Shown here piece by piece: positions 1 through 12,289 of a DNA stretch of 32,500 bases. A model generated the notes under the pieces. That model was not told where the DNA came from. It saw only the letters and a list, made by a program, of their open reading frames with translations, and searched no databases. Source of the stretch: Neocallimastix lanati (nom. inval.) (taxonomy: Eukaryota; Neocallimastigomycota; Neocallimastigomycetes; Neocallimastigales; Neocallimastigaceae); assembly GCA_016946835.1 (NCBI GenBank), contig JACVTC010000026.1:220001-252500 (forward strand). Reading direction: 5' to 3'. The translations under genes and the position numbers were made by a program. Position 1 is the first letter of the stretch, and every line of letters starts with the position of its first letter.

Positions 1-57
1 TCTGTACTTCATATTTATATTTCTACTATTTATTTTATTTTATTTTATTTTATTTCT
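1..57. repeat. Minisatellite unit copy (CTGTACTTCATATTTATATT-type motif plus TTTTA run)
   Basis: The window opens inside a copy of a motif beginning TCTGTACTTCATATTTATAT and running into TTTTA repeats. The same motif recurs in tandem at 4981-5130. The match is direct and near-perfect over about 40 non-trivial bases, so this is a dispersed repeat and not chance AT-richness. The true left edge is outside the window. Confidence 0.75.
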
Positions 58-94
58 ATTAATACTAATATTACTTCACTATTTATTTTATTAA

Positions 95-731
95 GTGAAA
101 TTTGGTAACAGTAAATGTGCCAGTTTAGTAATACGAGGGGATGTTTCAAGATTTCTTAATGATAGTAACCCTACCCTTTATCTCTCAAGTCATGAGTTAC
201 CTAAAACAAATTGTTGTACCTACTTAGGTGTACCTTTTTCATATGATTTAGAATTGAAACTGATTATACAGAGAATGAATAATAAAGTTAGAAAAGCACT
301 TTATTTTATAAAAGGATTTCTTAATAATCCTCAAAATTCCTATCCCTGAAAAACGAATGTTATTTTCTACTATATATATATATAGTAATTGAGCATGTTT
401 CGTATTACGCACCTCTATTTAGATTGAATAAAGAAAGAACGAGAAGTATACACAGACACTAGTTAATTCAGGATAATATTGGATTGAAGGATTTTCTAAA
501 TGGGAATAGCTTTTCTTCCCTTTATTGTGTTTCTAAAGAACTTAACATTCCTCCTCTTTTCCGAAAAAATCTGCAAATACTCAGGTAAGGTGTTTTTAAA
601 AAAATGAAAAAACAAAAAAAAAAAAAAACTCGAATTGTATTATCTCTGATTTACTTTGAGATATATCACGTTGTAGACGTCCTACATGGGATAAAGAAAG
701 TAAAAAAAATTTTGGCAGACAAATTAGATAA

Positions 732-783
<52 letters not shown>

Positions 784-841
784 CAATTGTAAACTTTTAC
801 TGGGATAGAGATAAGGCAGGAAAATCAATCAAGGCTAAGGC

Positions 842-883
<42 letters not shown>

Positions 884-1060
884 AGAGACTATCTAAAGCT
901 CAACTTCAAATCTCTAGAATTTAGCATTGGCTTCTGATGAGTAATTCGTACCAGATATGGATATAAATTCAATGCTAATCGTGTTGCCAAAAGCTGCCAA
1001 AATGATTGAAGACAACTATTCAGAAAGGTATCCTTATTATTACAGAAAATATGATAATCT
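95..1060 (+). pseudogene. Decayed LINE (non-LTR) reverse transcriptase, C-terminal half
   Basis: Translated fragments in several frames follow the order expected for the C-terminal part of a non-LTR retrotransposon polymerase. The first (95-349) contains KCASLVIRG, then CTYLGVPFSYDLELK, then RMNNKVRKALYFIKGFL, which resembles the RT thumb of LINE proteins. After a frameshift near 345 come KIPIPEKRMLF, VSYYAPLFRLNKERTRS (about 390-460) and SLYCVSKELNIPPLF (about 520-560). Further on are CRRPTWDKESKKNFG (near 670-715), NFYWDRDKAGKS (near 791-826) and RTRYGYKFNANRVAKSC (near 945-1000), as in the tail that precedes the C-terminal zinc knuckle. The reading frame is broken by stops, frameshifts and two long A tracts (737-782 and 846-881). 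The catalytic RT core, endonuclease and 5' end are outside the window or lost. Assignment to LINEs rests on remembered family patterns, not a search. Confidence 0.7.
737..782. repeat. Poly(A) tract of 46 inside the LINE remnant
   Basis: An uninterrupted run of A, 46 long, lies between two recognisable coding fragments of the LINE pseudogene. A second run of 36 A occupies 846-881. They are internal and so not the 3' tail of the element; they look like expanded Lys-codon or A-rich stretches. Confidence 0.9.
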
Positions 1061-1188
1061 ATCTTTTCCTTTGAATTTCGAATAAAACATTTTAAAGGAT
1101 ATTGAAGTTCTTTATGAAAAAAAATTTTTTTATCATTTCTAAATATTGACCAATATTAAATAGTAATGTAAACACTGTTATCATAGAT

Positions 1189-1443
1189 ATGAATAATAGA
1201 GAATCAAGTAAAGATTCTGATAGTAGTAACGAAGTATATAATATGAATAATAATAACCATAGGAATAATATTGTTAATAACAGTAGAATTAGTGATAGTG
1301 AAAATAGGAATATTAATAATAATGATAGTGAAAATAATAGTATTGCTACTAATAACGTAGTGAATAGTTCAAAAGGTGAAAATTGTGTTAACTTAAGTAA
1401 TTTTCTGAATAATGAGTGTGTAAATATATATGTGACATGGTAA
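1189..1443 (+). CDS. Short Asn/Ser-rich open frame, doubtful gene
   Basis: An 84-codon frame starting with ATG encodes an almost pure Asn/Ser/Asp/Glu sequence with a repeated SDSENRN / NDSENNS flavour. No domain is visible. It lies downstream of the LINE remnant on the same strand. Some LINE proteins carry a variable Asn-rich stretch near the C terminus, so it could be the tail of that element. It could also be a chance AAT-rich frame. There is no splice context or downstream exon that I can support. I do not recognise it and would not treat it as an expressed gene without RNA evidence. Confidence 0.2.
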   Translation: MNNRESSKDSDSSNEVYNMNNNNHRNNIVNNSRISDSENRNINNNDSENNSIATNNVVNSSKGENCVNLSNFLNNECVNIYVTW

Positions 1444-1916
1444 CGATTATATAATCGGGAATAAATTTTTGTTTTAATGAAATAAATATATGTGTCTAAC
1501 GATTAATATTACTCCTAAAATAATTTAATGTACAAAATTATCATTATCAATCTATGGATTAAATTAGTACTCAAGAAAAACAATTTCATATATATAAATA
1601 TATATTTATATATTTATTTCAATTATTGTTATTAATAATAAAATAAATAAATATATATATATAATATTATAATATATTCAATAAAGTTTTATTGAATTTA
1701 AAAGGAATTAGCAAGTCATTAAGGATAATAAATAAAAGATTAATGATGAGAATGGAATTGGATTTATCTATATTTCTCTTACACCATCATTTTCATAAAC
1801 TATTATTATTTCTATACATATATATAATATATGATATAATATTATTTTTTTTTTTTTAAAAAAATGAAAACTCTAATTTTAAACAGTTTATTCATATGAC
1901 CATTAATAAAGACTTT

Positions 1917-1951
<35 letters not shown>

Positions 1952-4840
1952 CTCTCCTTCTCCTTAAATCATTAAACAAAGATACTTAACTCTATGTTTA
2001 TAGAAAGATAAGTTACCCCACAACTAATGATATTAAAATTTCTATCTTTTGAGCTAATTATCAATAAGGTTTCTTTCAACAAATTTTGAAATATGTATTA
2101 ATGTACTATTCATATCAATAAACATAATGAAAATATTATTTCAATATATATATATATATATTTAATCTAGGTCCTTTTACTCATATACTTATTAAGAATT
2201 AAATATAAAAGAAAGTATGCTTTAACCCAGTCAATTAACAATAATAATTATAAACCAATTAAAATATTAAATTTAAACATTAACTTTGAAATTAACAATA
2301 ATAATTAAAATAGTCAATTAAAATGTTACGTTTTTCTTTCATTTTTTTTATTTTTTATGAATATAAAATACATATAAATCTAATCTTGTTCGTTTTTTTT
2401 TTTTTTTTTTTTATTCATTATATATATTAAATAAGATGCTTAATATACATTTATATGTATTTTATATTCATAAAATAAAATAAAATATTTAAATAATATT
2501 ATTATTAATTTATTTATTAAATAAGTTTAATAATGATATATAGACAAATAAAAAAAAAAAATAGCTCTCTATTTTATAACTTATTTTAATGAATAATTTA
2601 AAATAAAAATTAAATAAAAATGATACATAAAATATCAAAAAAAAAAAAATTATATTTTTTCTTAATATTAAATTTAATAATGTTATAATTAATAATTTGA
2701 TTAATAATCATACAAATTATACAAATAATATTATTAATTATATTAGTAATGACAAACAATAATAATTATTAATTTTAAAATCATATATTATATTTTAATT
2801 TATTTTGTTGACTAATACATTAAGAGCACTCCTATTTTAATTATATTTTATTTTTATCCAAATGAATATTATTAATTTGTATCATTCATTTAATTATATA
2901 TTTATATTTACTTATTTATTAATTATTCATTCATTGTATTATTACCATTAATAAAATTTATTTAATCATTCATTTACTTTTAATTTAATGATAAAATTTA
3001 TCCTTATGATAATTATTTTAATAAAAAAAATTATTAAAAAAATTAAAATTTAACAAATTAACGAATTTTATTATTATTTAATATTATTTATTTTTACTTA
3101 TTATTATTTATTATTATTTATTATTATTACTTTTTTACTTATTTATTATTAATTATTTATTATTATTACTTTTTTACTTATTTATTATTAATTATTTATT
3201 ATTAATTATTTATTATTATTTATTATTAATTATTATTATTTATTATTAATTATTCATTATGATTATTATTCATTATTTATTATTAATTTAATTGAATTAA
3301 CCGTTTCATTTTATTGGATTAAACTCCCATGTTTTTTTTTTGTTTTTGTTTTTGTTTTCATTAAAAATATAACTAACATTAAATTACTCAAATTTTAATT
3401 GGGATGCATTTAGAATATTAATAAAATAAAATAAATATTATATAATAGAATAAAATAAATATTATATAATAGAATAAAAAATAAATATTATCTAATAAAA
3501 TAAATATTATATAATAGGATAAAATAAATAGTATATATATATTTAAAAATAATAAAAAGACTTTTAATAAATAAAATAGATAGTTGAAATATAAATAATA
3601 GAATGAATCAAACAAAATATAATAAAATATAATATAAAAAGTAAAAAGAATATTCTTAAATATATTACATTAGATTGAAATATATATTTTTTAATTTTAT
3701 TATTTTATTTGTTTTTATCGATAATATTATATTAAAAAATAATATTTTCATTATTAATTATTAATTATTTTTATTATTTTGTTTTATTAATTAGTAATTT
3801 TAATATTATTAATTACTTTATTATCATTAATGATAAACTTATTATTAATGATTTAATAATTAATGATGAATGATTTATTAATTCTTAATATTGATTTATG
3901 AGTTTTTTTTAAAATAAAAACAAAAAAAAAAAAAAACAATTAGAGCATTTTCAATAGTTTACAATATTAAAAGAGATATTGAGATATTAATATTGATACT
4001 TATTTATTTAGATATTAATAAAATATTAAATATACAAATTATAAATAAAAATATTAGTTATAAATCTTCTAAATGTTATATAAAAAATATCAATTATATA
4101 TTATTTAAATTATATTAATTATTTATAAAAAATATTTAATATTATATTATAATAATATATATAGTTTATAAATATTTTATAAACTATATATATGATTTAA
4201 TAATATGAATATAAATTAATATTAAATTTATTAAAAAGGGAAAAATAGAAGAAAATAAAAAAAAAAAAATAAGAAAAGTGATACCTAAAAAATCTCCTGA
4301 AAAGTTTAAATAGTCATTATGAAGGTACACTTTGTCATTTTTATAATTAATTTTAAATAATATTAAATAATTCTAAATAATATTAATTATTAGTATAAAA
4401 TTTATGTTTAATAACAATAATAACAATAATAATATATAAATAAATTAATCAATATTGATTATTTATTCATTAAATAAATAGAAAAAGTTAATATTGAATA
4501 AATATTCAATTCATCATCAAGATTGGGTAACTTTTTTTTTTATTTTTTATTTTTTATTCTATTATTTTATATTACATATATCTATATAATATTTTAAAAA
4601 ATAATTAATATTTAATAATTGTTAATTAATTATAATATCATTATTATTTGGTAAAAATTGTTTAATAGTCTTTTTTTAATGGTTTATTTTTTTTCTCCCT
4701 TTTTAATAAAGCCAATTAATAATAAATGAAATAATAAAATATTTGATTCTAATCCTTTTAACTATCATTTTAAGATTTATTATGTTTTTTCCGCATATAT
4801 ATTAAATAAGCTATAATCCACATTTCCGCAGTAATACCAA
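1444..4840. other. Intergenic AT-rich DNA, no supported gene
   Basis: This stretch holds poly(T) runs (1920-1951 and about 2393-2412), TA-dinucleotide patches, and TTATTATTTATT-type repeats around 3070-3290. No reading frame has protein-like composition in either strand. A reverse-strand frame at 3418-3615 is Phe/Tyr/Leu/Ile low complexity from ATAAAATAAATATT repeats and was discounted. A 17-bp inverted repeat with a 5-nt loop lies at 4155-4193. Confidence 0.7.
4155..4193. repeat. Inverted repeat, 17-bp arms, 5-nt loop
   Basis: Arms 4155-4171 and 4177-4193 are perfect reverse complements, including the core TAGTTTATAA / TTATAAACTA. It is almost entirely A/T, so chance formation is possible in this background. 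No gene end abuts it. Confidence 0.6.
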
Positions 4841-5210
4841 TTTTTTTATTTTATTTTATTTTATTTTATTTTATTTTATTTTATTTTATTTTATTTTATT
4901 TTATTTTATTTTATTTTATTTTATTTTATTTTATTTTATTTTATTTTATTTTATTTTATTTTATTTTATTTTATTTTATTCAATCTGTACTTCATATTTA
5001 TATTTCTACTATTTATTTTATTTTATTTTATTCAATCTGTACTTCATATTTATATTTCTACTATTTATTTTATTTTATTTTATTTTATTCAATCTGTACT
5101 TTATATTCATATTTCAACTATTTATTTTATTTTATTTTATTTTATTTTATTTTATTTTATTTTATTTTATTTTATTTTATTTTATTTTATTTTATTTTAT
5201 TTTATTTTAT
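4841..5210. repeat. (TTTTA)n block with embedded 52-57 bp minisatellite units
   Basis: A TTTTA pentanucleotide array runs from about 4844 to 4980. It is followed by three units that each begin CAATCTGTACTT and end in TTTTA repeats: 4981-5032 (52 bp), 5033-5089 (57 bp, one extra pentamer) and a diverged third unit starting at 5090 that runs into a longer pentamer array to about 5207. The first two units differ only in pentamer number. Unit three has ACTTTATATTCATATTTCAACT in place of ACTTCATATTTATATTTCTACT. The same unit occurs at position 1. Confidence 0.9.
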
Positions 5211-5837
5211 ATATTATTTTTTTTATTAGCATAATTAATAATAACTATTGTACATAATTAAACTTAATTATTGAGAAAAACAATAATAGTAATTATAAGC
5301 TCTATAATAATATTCACATAATATATTATTATTATGAATTTAACTTTATTCTATAATTTACCTTTATATATATAATTTTATATTTATATTCACATATTGT
5401 TACGTATTAAGATATAAAAATAGATATAATCAATAGACATTAATCTCTACTTGTAACGACATGTTTGTTTAATATTTAATTAATAGGAAATAAATACTTA
5501 AAAACATAATAATATTATTAATAACATTAATATTATTAATAGTATTATTAAATGTTGAAAATATTAATAAAATCAATAAACATTAATATTATTAAAAATT
5601 TTATTAAAAAAATTTTTTTTTTGTTTATACTTTTTATTTTTCATTTACTATTTATAAAAATAAATGAATAATTTAAATAAATTATAATATATATTTTTTA
5701 TTTATTTGAAATACTACTGGTAATTTATTATATATATATATAGATGAGAAATAAAATTAAATGTTCTTATTTATATGAATATATACTTTTAATATATTAT
5801 ACTATTTATTTATATTATTATATATTTATTCCATGAT

Positions 5838-5872
<35 letters not shown>

Positions 5873-5889
5873 TTCATTCATTCATTCAT

Positions 5890-5968
<79 letters not shown>

Positions 5969-6987
5969 TAATAAAAACAAAACAATTACTATGTTAAAGT
6001 AAATTATAAAAAATATTTAAAAAATTAAAATCTTATAATAAATATAAATCAATAAAATAAAAAATTTTCTTTTTAATATAATTTAGGTACAATTTAATTA
6101 AAATATTAAAATCTTTTAAAATAATAAATAGTAAGAAAAGTATAAATGAATAAAAAAATAACCTTTTTTTTTTTTTTTTTTTTTAAAAAAAAGTAAAATA
6201 AAAATTTGTTTGGTTATTGATAAATTCAAAGAACTAAATAAAAAAAATATATAATAAAATAATATATAAAATTATTATATATATATTTATTTTTTTATTT
6301 TGTTAAAAATCTTCTCAAAATAAATATATTTATTAATTATAATATATTATTAAAAAAAAAGAATATATAAAGTATTAATAATATCAAAAATTATTAAAAA
6401 AAAATAATAATAATAAAAAATTAAAAGCCAGCGAATAAATCATTATTATTTAATAAAAGTATAAAAAAAAAATAAATATAAAAGGTATAAAATATTATTT
6501 TGTATTAATTTAAAATTCAATAATTATTTATAATAATATTTTCTACAATCAAAAGAATAAAAAGAAAAGAATGTAATTTATATAGTCAATGTACAATTAA
6601 AGATTCATTTAAAATGAAATATTGAAATGGGGATAATAAAATTTTTTATCTTTACTCTTGAATTTTGTTCTTGATAATACAAATTATATTAAAAATATAA
6701 GCTTTAACTCCAAACTCCAAACTATAAATAAGAAATATATATATATGTTCTTATTTATATATAAGCATATAATAATATGACACAAAAAAATTTAAAATGA
6801 AAAAAAAAAATGTTTAAAATATATATATATATAATATTATATTTCACTATAAACTTAAAAAATATAATATTTATATAATTTATTATATGTCTCTATATTC
6901 TTAAAAAATATAATATTTAAACAAAATATTAAATATATATATAATTTATTATCTATTATTAGGTTAAATATTAGAAATATATAAAAA
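5211..6987. other. Intergenic AT-rich DNA upstream of the ZIP gene
   Basis: Apart from the tetranucleotide array at 5836-5968, I see only A/T-rich sequence with poly(T) and poly(A) runs. The last few hundred bases presumably contain the promoter of the gene starting at 6988, but TATA-like strings are everywhere and none can be singled out. Confidence 0.6.
5836..5968. repeat. (ATTT)n tetranucleotide array with a CATT-variant patch
   Basis: About 33 tandem ATTT units, interrupted near 5872-5888 by four units in which the first T is replaced, giving ATTC ATTC. The phase is kept through the variant patch, so it arose by base change within the array followed by duplication. Confidence 0.9.
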
Positions 6988-8159
6988 ATGGCTGAAGATA
7001 ATGGAAGTTCCTATGAACATGCTTTATTATTAGCTGCTATTGCAGGTTTCTCCACATTTATTGGCGCTGCTTTACCTGCCTTGTAAATATAGAAAAAAAA
7101 TTTTTTTTATTCTATTTAATTTCAATATTTTAATAAATATATAAAATTTTAAACTTTCAAATTATTCAGATAAAATAATCATAATAGAAAAAAAAAAAAA
7201 TAATAAATATTTACTTATAATAATTTATTTTATTTTATCTTATTTTTATTTTATTATTATATTGATTTTTTTTTTTTTTTTTTAGTGAAATAAAGTCTTC
7301 AAAGCATGTTAATAAAATCAAATATTTGGTAGTTGCTTTAACTATTGCTGCTGGTGTCATGGCTTATATTTCATTAGTAGAAATGATGCCACAGTCGGTT
7401 CAAAAATTTAGAGAAAGTAGTTCATTGTTAAATCCTGTTTTAGCACAATCTTTATTCTTTTTTATTGGAATTTTCATTTGTATTGCTATTGATATTCTCA
7501 TTGAACATGTGAGTGGTGATGAAAATCATTTTGATATGGCGGATGGTTTAGAAAATATTAAAAATGAAATCGAGTTAAGTGCTGAACAAGCTAAAAAGAT
7601 TGAAGAAGGTTTAACTCAATCTAGTCCTGATACAGATGTTACCATTAGTGAAGATGATAGCTTAAGGAGAAATGATAGAAAGAATTTAAAAAATCTTGGT
7701 ATATTAACTGCTTTCGCTATCACTTTCCATAATATTCCTGAAGGTGTAGCCACTTTTTCATCTGCTGTTTCCGATGCTGAAACCGGTATTATGTTAACAG
7801 TAGCTATTGCTATTCACAATATTCCTGAAGGTTTAAGTGTTGCTTTTCCTATCTATTTTGCTACCGGTAATAAATTAAAAGCATTTTGTTGGGGTGCTTT
7901 CTCTGGTCTTGCTGAACCATTAGCTGCCTTGGTTGAATATATTATTCTTAAAATATTTAGTATTCGAAATGGTGACTTTACACCATTTACTTATGGTAGT
8001 ATTTTTGCTATGGTTGCCGGTATTATGACATACATTAGTCTCTGTGAATTATTACCAACAGCAAGAAAATTTGATCTTAAAGGTAATCTCACAATGTTTG
8101 GTTTTATAACAGGTATGGCAATTATGGCTATATCATTAGTACTACTGGATGTCTTTTAA
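6988..8159 (+). CDS. ZIP-family metal transporter (ZupT/GufA/Zrt3-like)
   Basis: Exons 6988-7082 and 7286-8159 (intron 7083-7285, GTAAAT...TTTAG) join in phase to give 322 residues. The start is the ATG in AAAAAATGGCT; exon 1 encodes the first membrane segment (about residues 13-32, with FSTFIGAALPAF across the junction). Exon 2 carries the ZIP signature twice: HNIPEG at about 180-185 (TM4) and again at 209-214 (TM5), followed by GLAEPL at 239-244. This is the arrangement in the bacterial ZupT, animal ZIP11 and fungal Zrt3 branch. The His, Asn and Glu residues of these motifs line the transport site for Zn2+ and related divalent metals. An acidic, hydrophilic loop (about 108-160) lies before TM4 and has no His run. 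About eight membrane segments are visible and the protein ends in the last one, as usual for ZIPs. Family membership is secure. The metal and membrane (vacuole, ER or plasma membrane) are inferred only. Confidence 0.93.
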
Positions 8160-8167
8160 GTTATAAA

Positions 8168-8198
<31 letters not shown>

Positions 8199-10264
8199 TT
8201 AAGAATCCATTAAAAATTTAATTTTTATTGTTCAAAAATTTTTAATAGAAAAAAAAAAAAAGGAGACAGTAACAAGAAAAAAAAAATATTATAATACATT
8301 ATACTATCATATATACCAAAAAAATATATATATTATATATATATATATAATAAAATCGAATATTTAAATAATTAAAAAGTATAGAATAACAATAGTAAAG
8401 AAATTAATATACCAGCAACACTTCATAGTCAGTTTTAAAAAATAAACCCTTTTTCTCAAAATCATATTAATGAAATTCAAAGAATAAAAAATAGAGGCAG
8501 AAGAATAAGTAATAGAAGAAGACAAAAAAAATATTATTTTTTTTTTTTGTGATTTTATATAGGAAATTTTAAGGGAAAAAATTATTTCTTTTCTTTTTTT
8601 GAAAAAAAAAATTTTTTTTCTATTGTTTTAATAGATCAATTGCACAATAAAAAAAATTAAATGGTAACAAAGATACCAAGGTATTAAGGACAAAGAAGAA
8701 AGTGCTTTTTTTTTTTTGAAAAGAAAAGCACAGAAGTTAAAATGGAAGGACATAAAATAAATTAATATACTATTTTTGATTTCAGAGTTCAATAATATAT
8801 TTCAAATTTTTAAAGTAGCTGTGAATAGTATTAATAAAATCCTTTTTTTTTTTTAACTGGTAAAGCCTAACAAGCGAACAACAAAACAAAATAAAATAGA
8901 AAAAAAATTATTATAAATAGAGCGTTATTATTAAAATTATAACACATAAAACGTTATAATTTTTTTAAAACTACATTAATAAATTAATTTAATTATACAT
9001 AATAATTTTTTTATATTTAAATTATATTATAATTTAATCATATTTATTAATTTTAATTCAATAATAGAGTAAATAAAAGTAATATATTAAACATATTTTA
9101 TTTTAATCTTTAAAAATTTTGTTTTTATTTTTTCAATATTATTTATAATGATAATTTTAAAATAATATTCATTAACTCTTAGTGATATTTAAAATTTTAA
9201 ATAATATTTATAATTTTAAATAATATTTAAAAATTTTAGTAATAAAAAAAAATAAAATAAAAAATAAAAATAGTATTACAAATAACATTATTGTTTAAAT
9301 GCAATAAAATATAAAAAAAAAATTTATAACAAATAAATGTGTATTTTATTTATTTATTCATCGTTTAAATAAATTGTATTAATAAATGAAAATTTATGGT
9401 TATCTTTATATAACAAATAAAATATAAAAATAACTTCAATAATATGAAAAAATATTTAAAAAAAAAAAATAAAAATTAAAAAATAAGAATATAAATAATA
9501 ATAATTATAGAAAAAAAAAATGAATGGACTGAAATCAAAGAATATTATATTTTATTTTATTTAATTTTTAATTTTATTTTCATTTTATTTTTTTTTTTTT
9601 AAGGATAATAAATAAATTACTGATAATTATAAAATTTTTTATAAAATATAATTATTAAATTCCTTTTATATTTATTTAAATAAAATTTATAAGCAATATA
9701 TAATAAAAGTTTATTAAACATATTAATAAAATATATAATATATATCTAATGTCTTTTTTTAAATTTTAATTTCATCAATATTACCATTTAAAGATTTAAA
9801 TAAATTTTTTTAAAAAAAAAAATTGAGTTTAATGGTATTGAATATAACTGAAAAATTTTTAAAAACTATAATAAATTAAGAATTTGATCTTAAGAATAAC
9901 AATAAAAATAATAAAAAAAAAACTATATAAAAAAATTAAAATTAATCTTAACTTTGAATTATTATTTATTATAAATTTAAACTTCATTGGTTCTCATAAA
10001 TTTTTCATGATTTTTTTATTTGTATCTGGTATAAGAAATAAAAGATTGTAAATTTTAAAAATTTAGAGCAATATATAATCTATTATAGTTTTTTTTTAAA
10101 TAATAAAAAAAATAATAATAATTTCACTCAAAATAAATATTAATTATTGTTAATTATATTTAAATACATTACTATAATTAAACTAATTTTGCGAATTTAC
10201 ACACTTAATTAAATAATATATAAATATATATATTTATATATTTATATAAAAGAAAAAAAAAAAA

Positions 10265-10298
<34 letters not shown>

Positions 10299-10521
10299 TT
10301 AATTTTTTCATTCACCGTATAAAATGAATTCTTTTAAATATTATATAAATAAATTCGGGGAAACAATAATATTTTTATTATTTTAATTATCCTTTATTAT
10401 TTTTATAAAAAAAAATTTATTTTATTTTATTTTTTTTTAAATATTGAATTATAAAATATAATATATAAATTTAAATTTTTGATTGATAATTAAGGGGAAA
10501 CAATAATATTCTTGTTGTCTT

Positions 10522-10554
<33 letters not shown>

Positions 10555-10819
10555 TAATAATAATAATAATAGTTTATTCATAAATAGATATAAAAAGTAT
10601 TAATAAATTTTTTTTCTAAACCTTTATATAGATAAAAATTATTAATATATACTCTAATTCAATATATTCTTAAATCTCAATATTTTTTTTCTGTGTACTT
10701 TCAGGAAATCTCAAATTCTAATAAATTCCATGAAAATCTCAAATCCTATTCAATTTAAATTTATATATATATATATATTACCTATTTTATTTTTACTTTT
10801 ATTTTTATTTCTATTTTAT

Positions 10820-10863
<44 letters not shown>

Positions 10864-11024
10864 ATCAACTTAATAATATTCAATTACTTTTTAAATAAAA
10901 CTTTTCGCCATTTCAAGTCTTCAAAATTCTTATTTTAAATATTATTACTACCACCCAAATCCCTTCCTTAAAAGTCATTTATTATAACAAATTTTAAAAA
11001 ATAAAAAAATAAAAAAAAAAAAAT

Positions 11025-11063
<39 letters not shown>

Positions 11064-11856
11064 ATTGATATAATTAAATATTAACCACAGAAAAAAGAAA
11101 AGAAAATTTGGTTTTATTATTTATTTTTTTATTTATTATTTATTTATTTATTATTTATTTATTATTTATTTATTATTTATTACATTTATTTATTTTATAT
11201 ACATATATTAATAATTATAAATAGTAACCAATATAAAATTTTTGAATATTAAGAATTTTAAATAATTAATTATATAAATATTTAAATTTAATTTTTGATG
11301 ATAAAATTAAAATTTTTATCTTTCAATATTTTATTTTCCATTTTTCATATCTTAACTTTCCATCTTAAAAATTTAATATATATATTTATGTATATATATA
11401 TGAAATTATAAAATCTCATTAATATTCACGGAAGATATCTTTAAAATATCTTTATTTATTATTATTAACCTTTTTATAATGTTTTACAAGACAGTTTTTG
11501 TAAAACTTTATAAAAAGATTAAAATATATATATATATATTTTTTTGATATAGTCATATGACTCAAATATATTTTACTTTTTCATAAAAACGATTATTATT
11601 ATTATACTAAATTAACTATATAAATATTAATAATATAATCTTAAACCTTATTTCTGTCACGAAACGATAAGGAACACAAAAGATATTAAAAGTTATTATA
11701 CTAATAAAAAGGAATTAAATTTTTGTTTATATAGTTTTCTATTTATTTACTATTTACTTATTTTTATATTATTTTATTTAATAAAAATGCAAAGTTACAA
11801 AGTTAAAAAAAAAAAAAATTCATTGTGATTTCAAAAAAAATACATATTTAATAGAG

Positions 11857-11887
<31 letters not shown>

Positions 11888-12289
11888 TATTTCCTAATAC
11901 AAATATTAAATACTATATTTGGTATTAATAGAGCATTAGAGTTCAAAATAAAAATTACGTTATAATGAAGTAAAATATAGTAATATATATATATATTATA
12001 AAGTGATTTCGAGCTAACCTTTTGTAAATATTAAATATATAATTGAATAATTTTTTGAAATCTTTAAAATATATTAATAAAAATATTATTTAGATATTAT
12101 TTGAAGAATTTAAATTAATTGATAATGGAAAGACCTTGAAATGATAGTGTTGAATTATTATTTAAATATTTATTTAATAAATCTAAATAATATAAAAATT
12201 GATATGTAATAAATGACAGAGTAATGATCAAAAAAAATTTTTTTAAAAAATGATAAAAATTTTAATAATAAATTTTTTTTTATCAAACA
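8160..12289. other. Intergenic AT-rich DNA, no supported gene
   Basis: Holds (AAT)n just after the transporter stop (8167-8198), a run of 41 T at 10822-10862, (TAA)n near 10526-10570, several TA-dinucleotide patches and TTTATTATTTATT repeats near 11120-11185. No frame on either strand has protein-like composition. A long inverted repeat lies at 11470-11517. The left part is purine-rich for a few hundred bases (8240-8760), which may be transcribed 3' UTR, but this cannot be shown. Confidence 0.65.
11470..11517. repeat. Inverted repeat, 20-bp arms with one mismatch, 8-nt loop
   Basis: Left arm 11470-11489 and right arm 11498-11517 pair at 19 of 20 positions (core TTTTACAA / TTGTAAAA), with loop GACAGTTT. 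It could be a MITE remnant, a hairpin RNA, or chance in AT-rich DNA. No target duplication was identified. Confidence 0.6.

Noticed and set aside
3418-3615. Reverse-strand frame of 65 codons rich in Phe, Tyr, Leu and Ile
   Set aside because: It is the translation of ATAAAATAAATATT-type repeats with no domain, no splice context and no codon structure.
4841-5210. CRISPR-like array or centromeric satellite
   Set aside because: The spacers would all be TTTTA pentamers and only three units exist. It is a minisatellite with a microsatellite tail, in a eukaryotic context.
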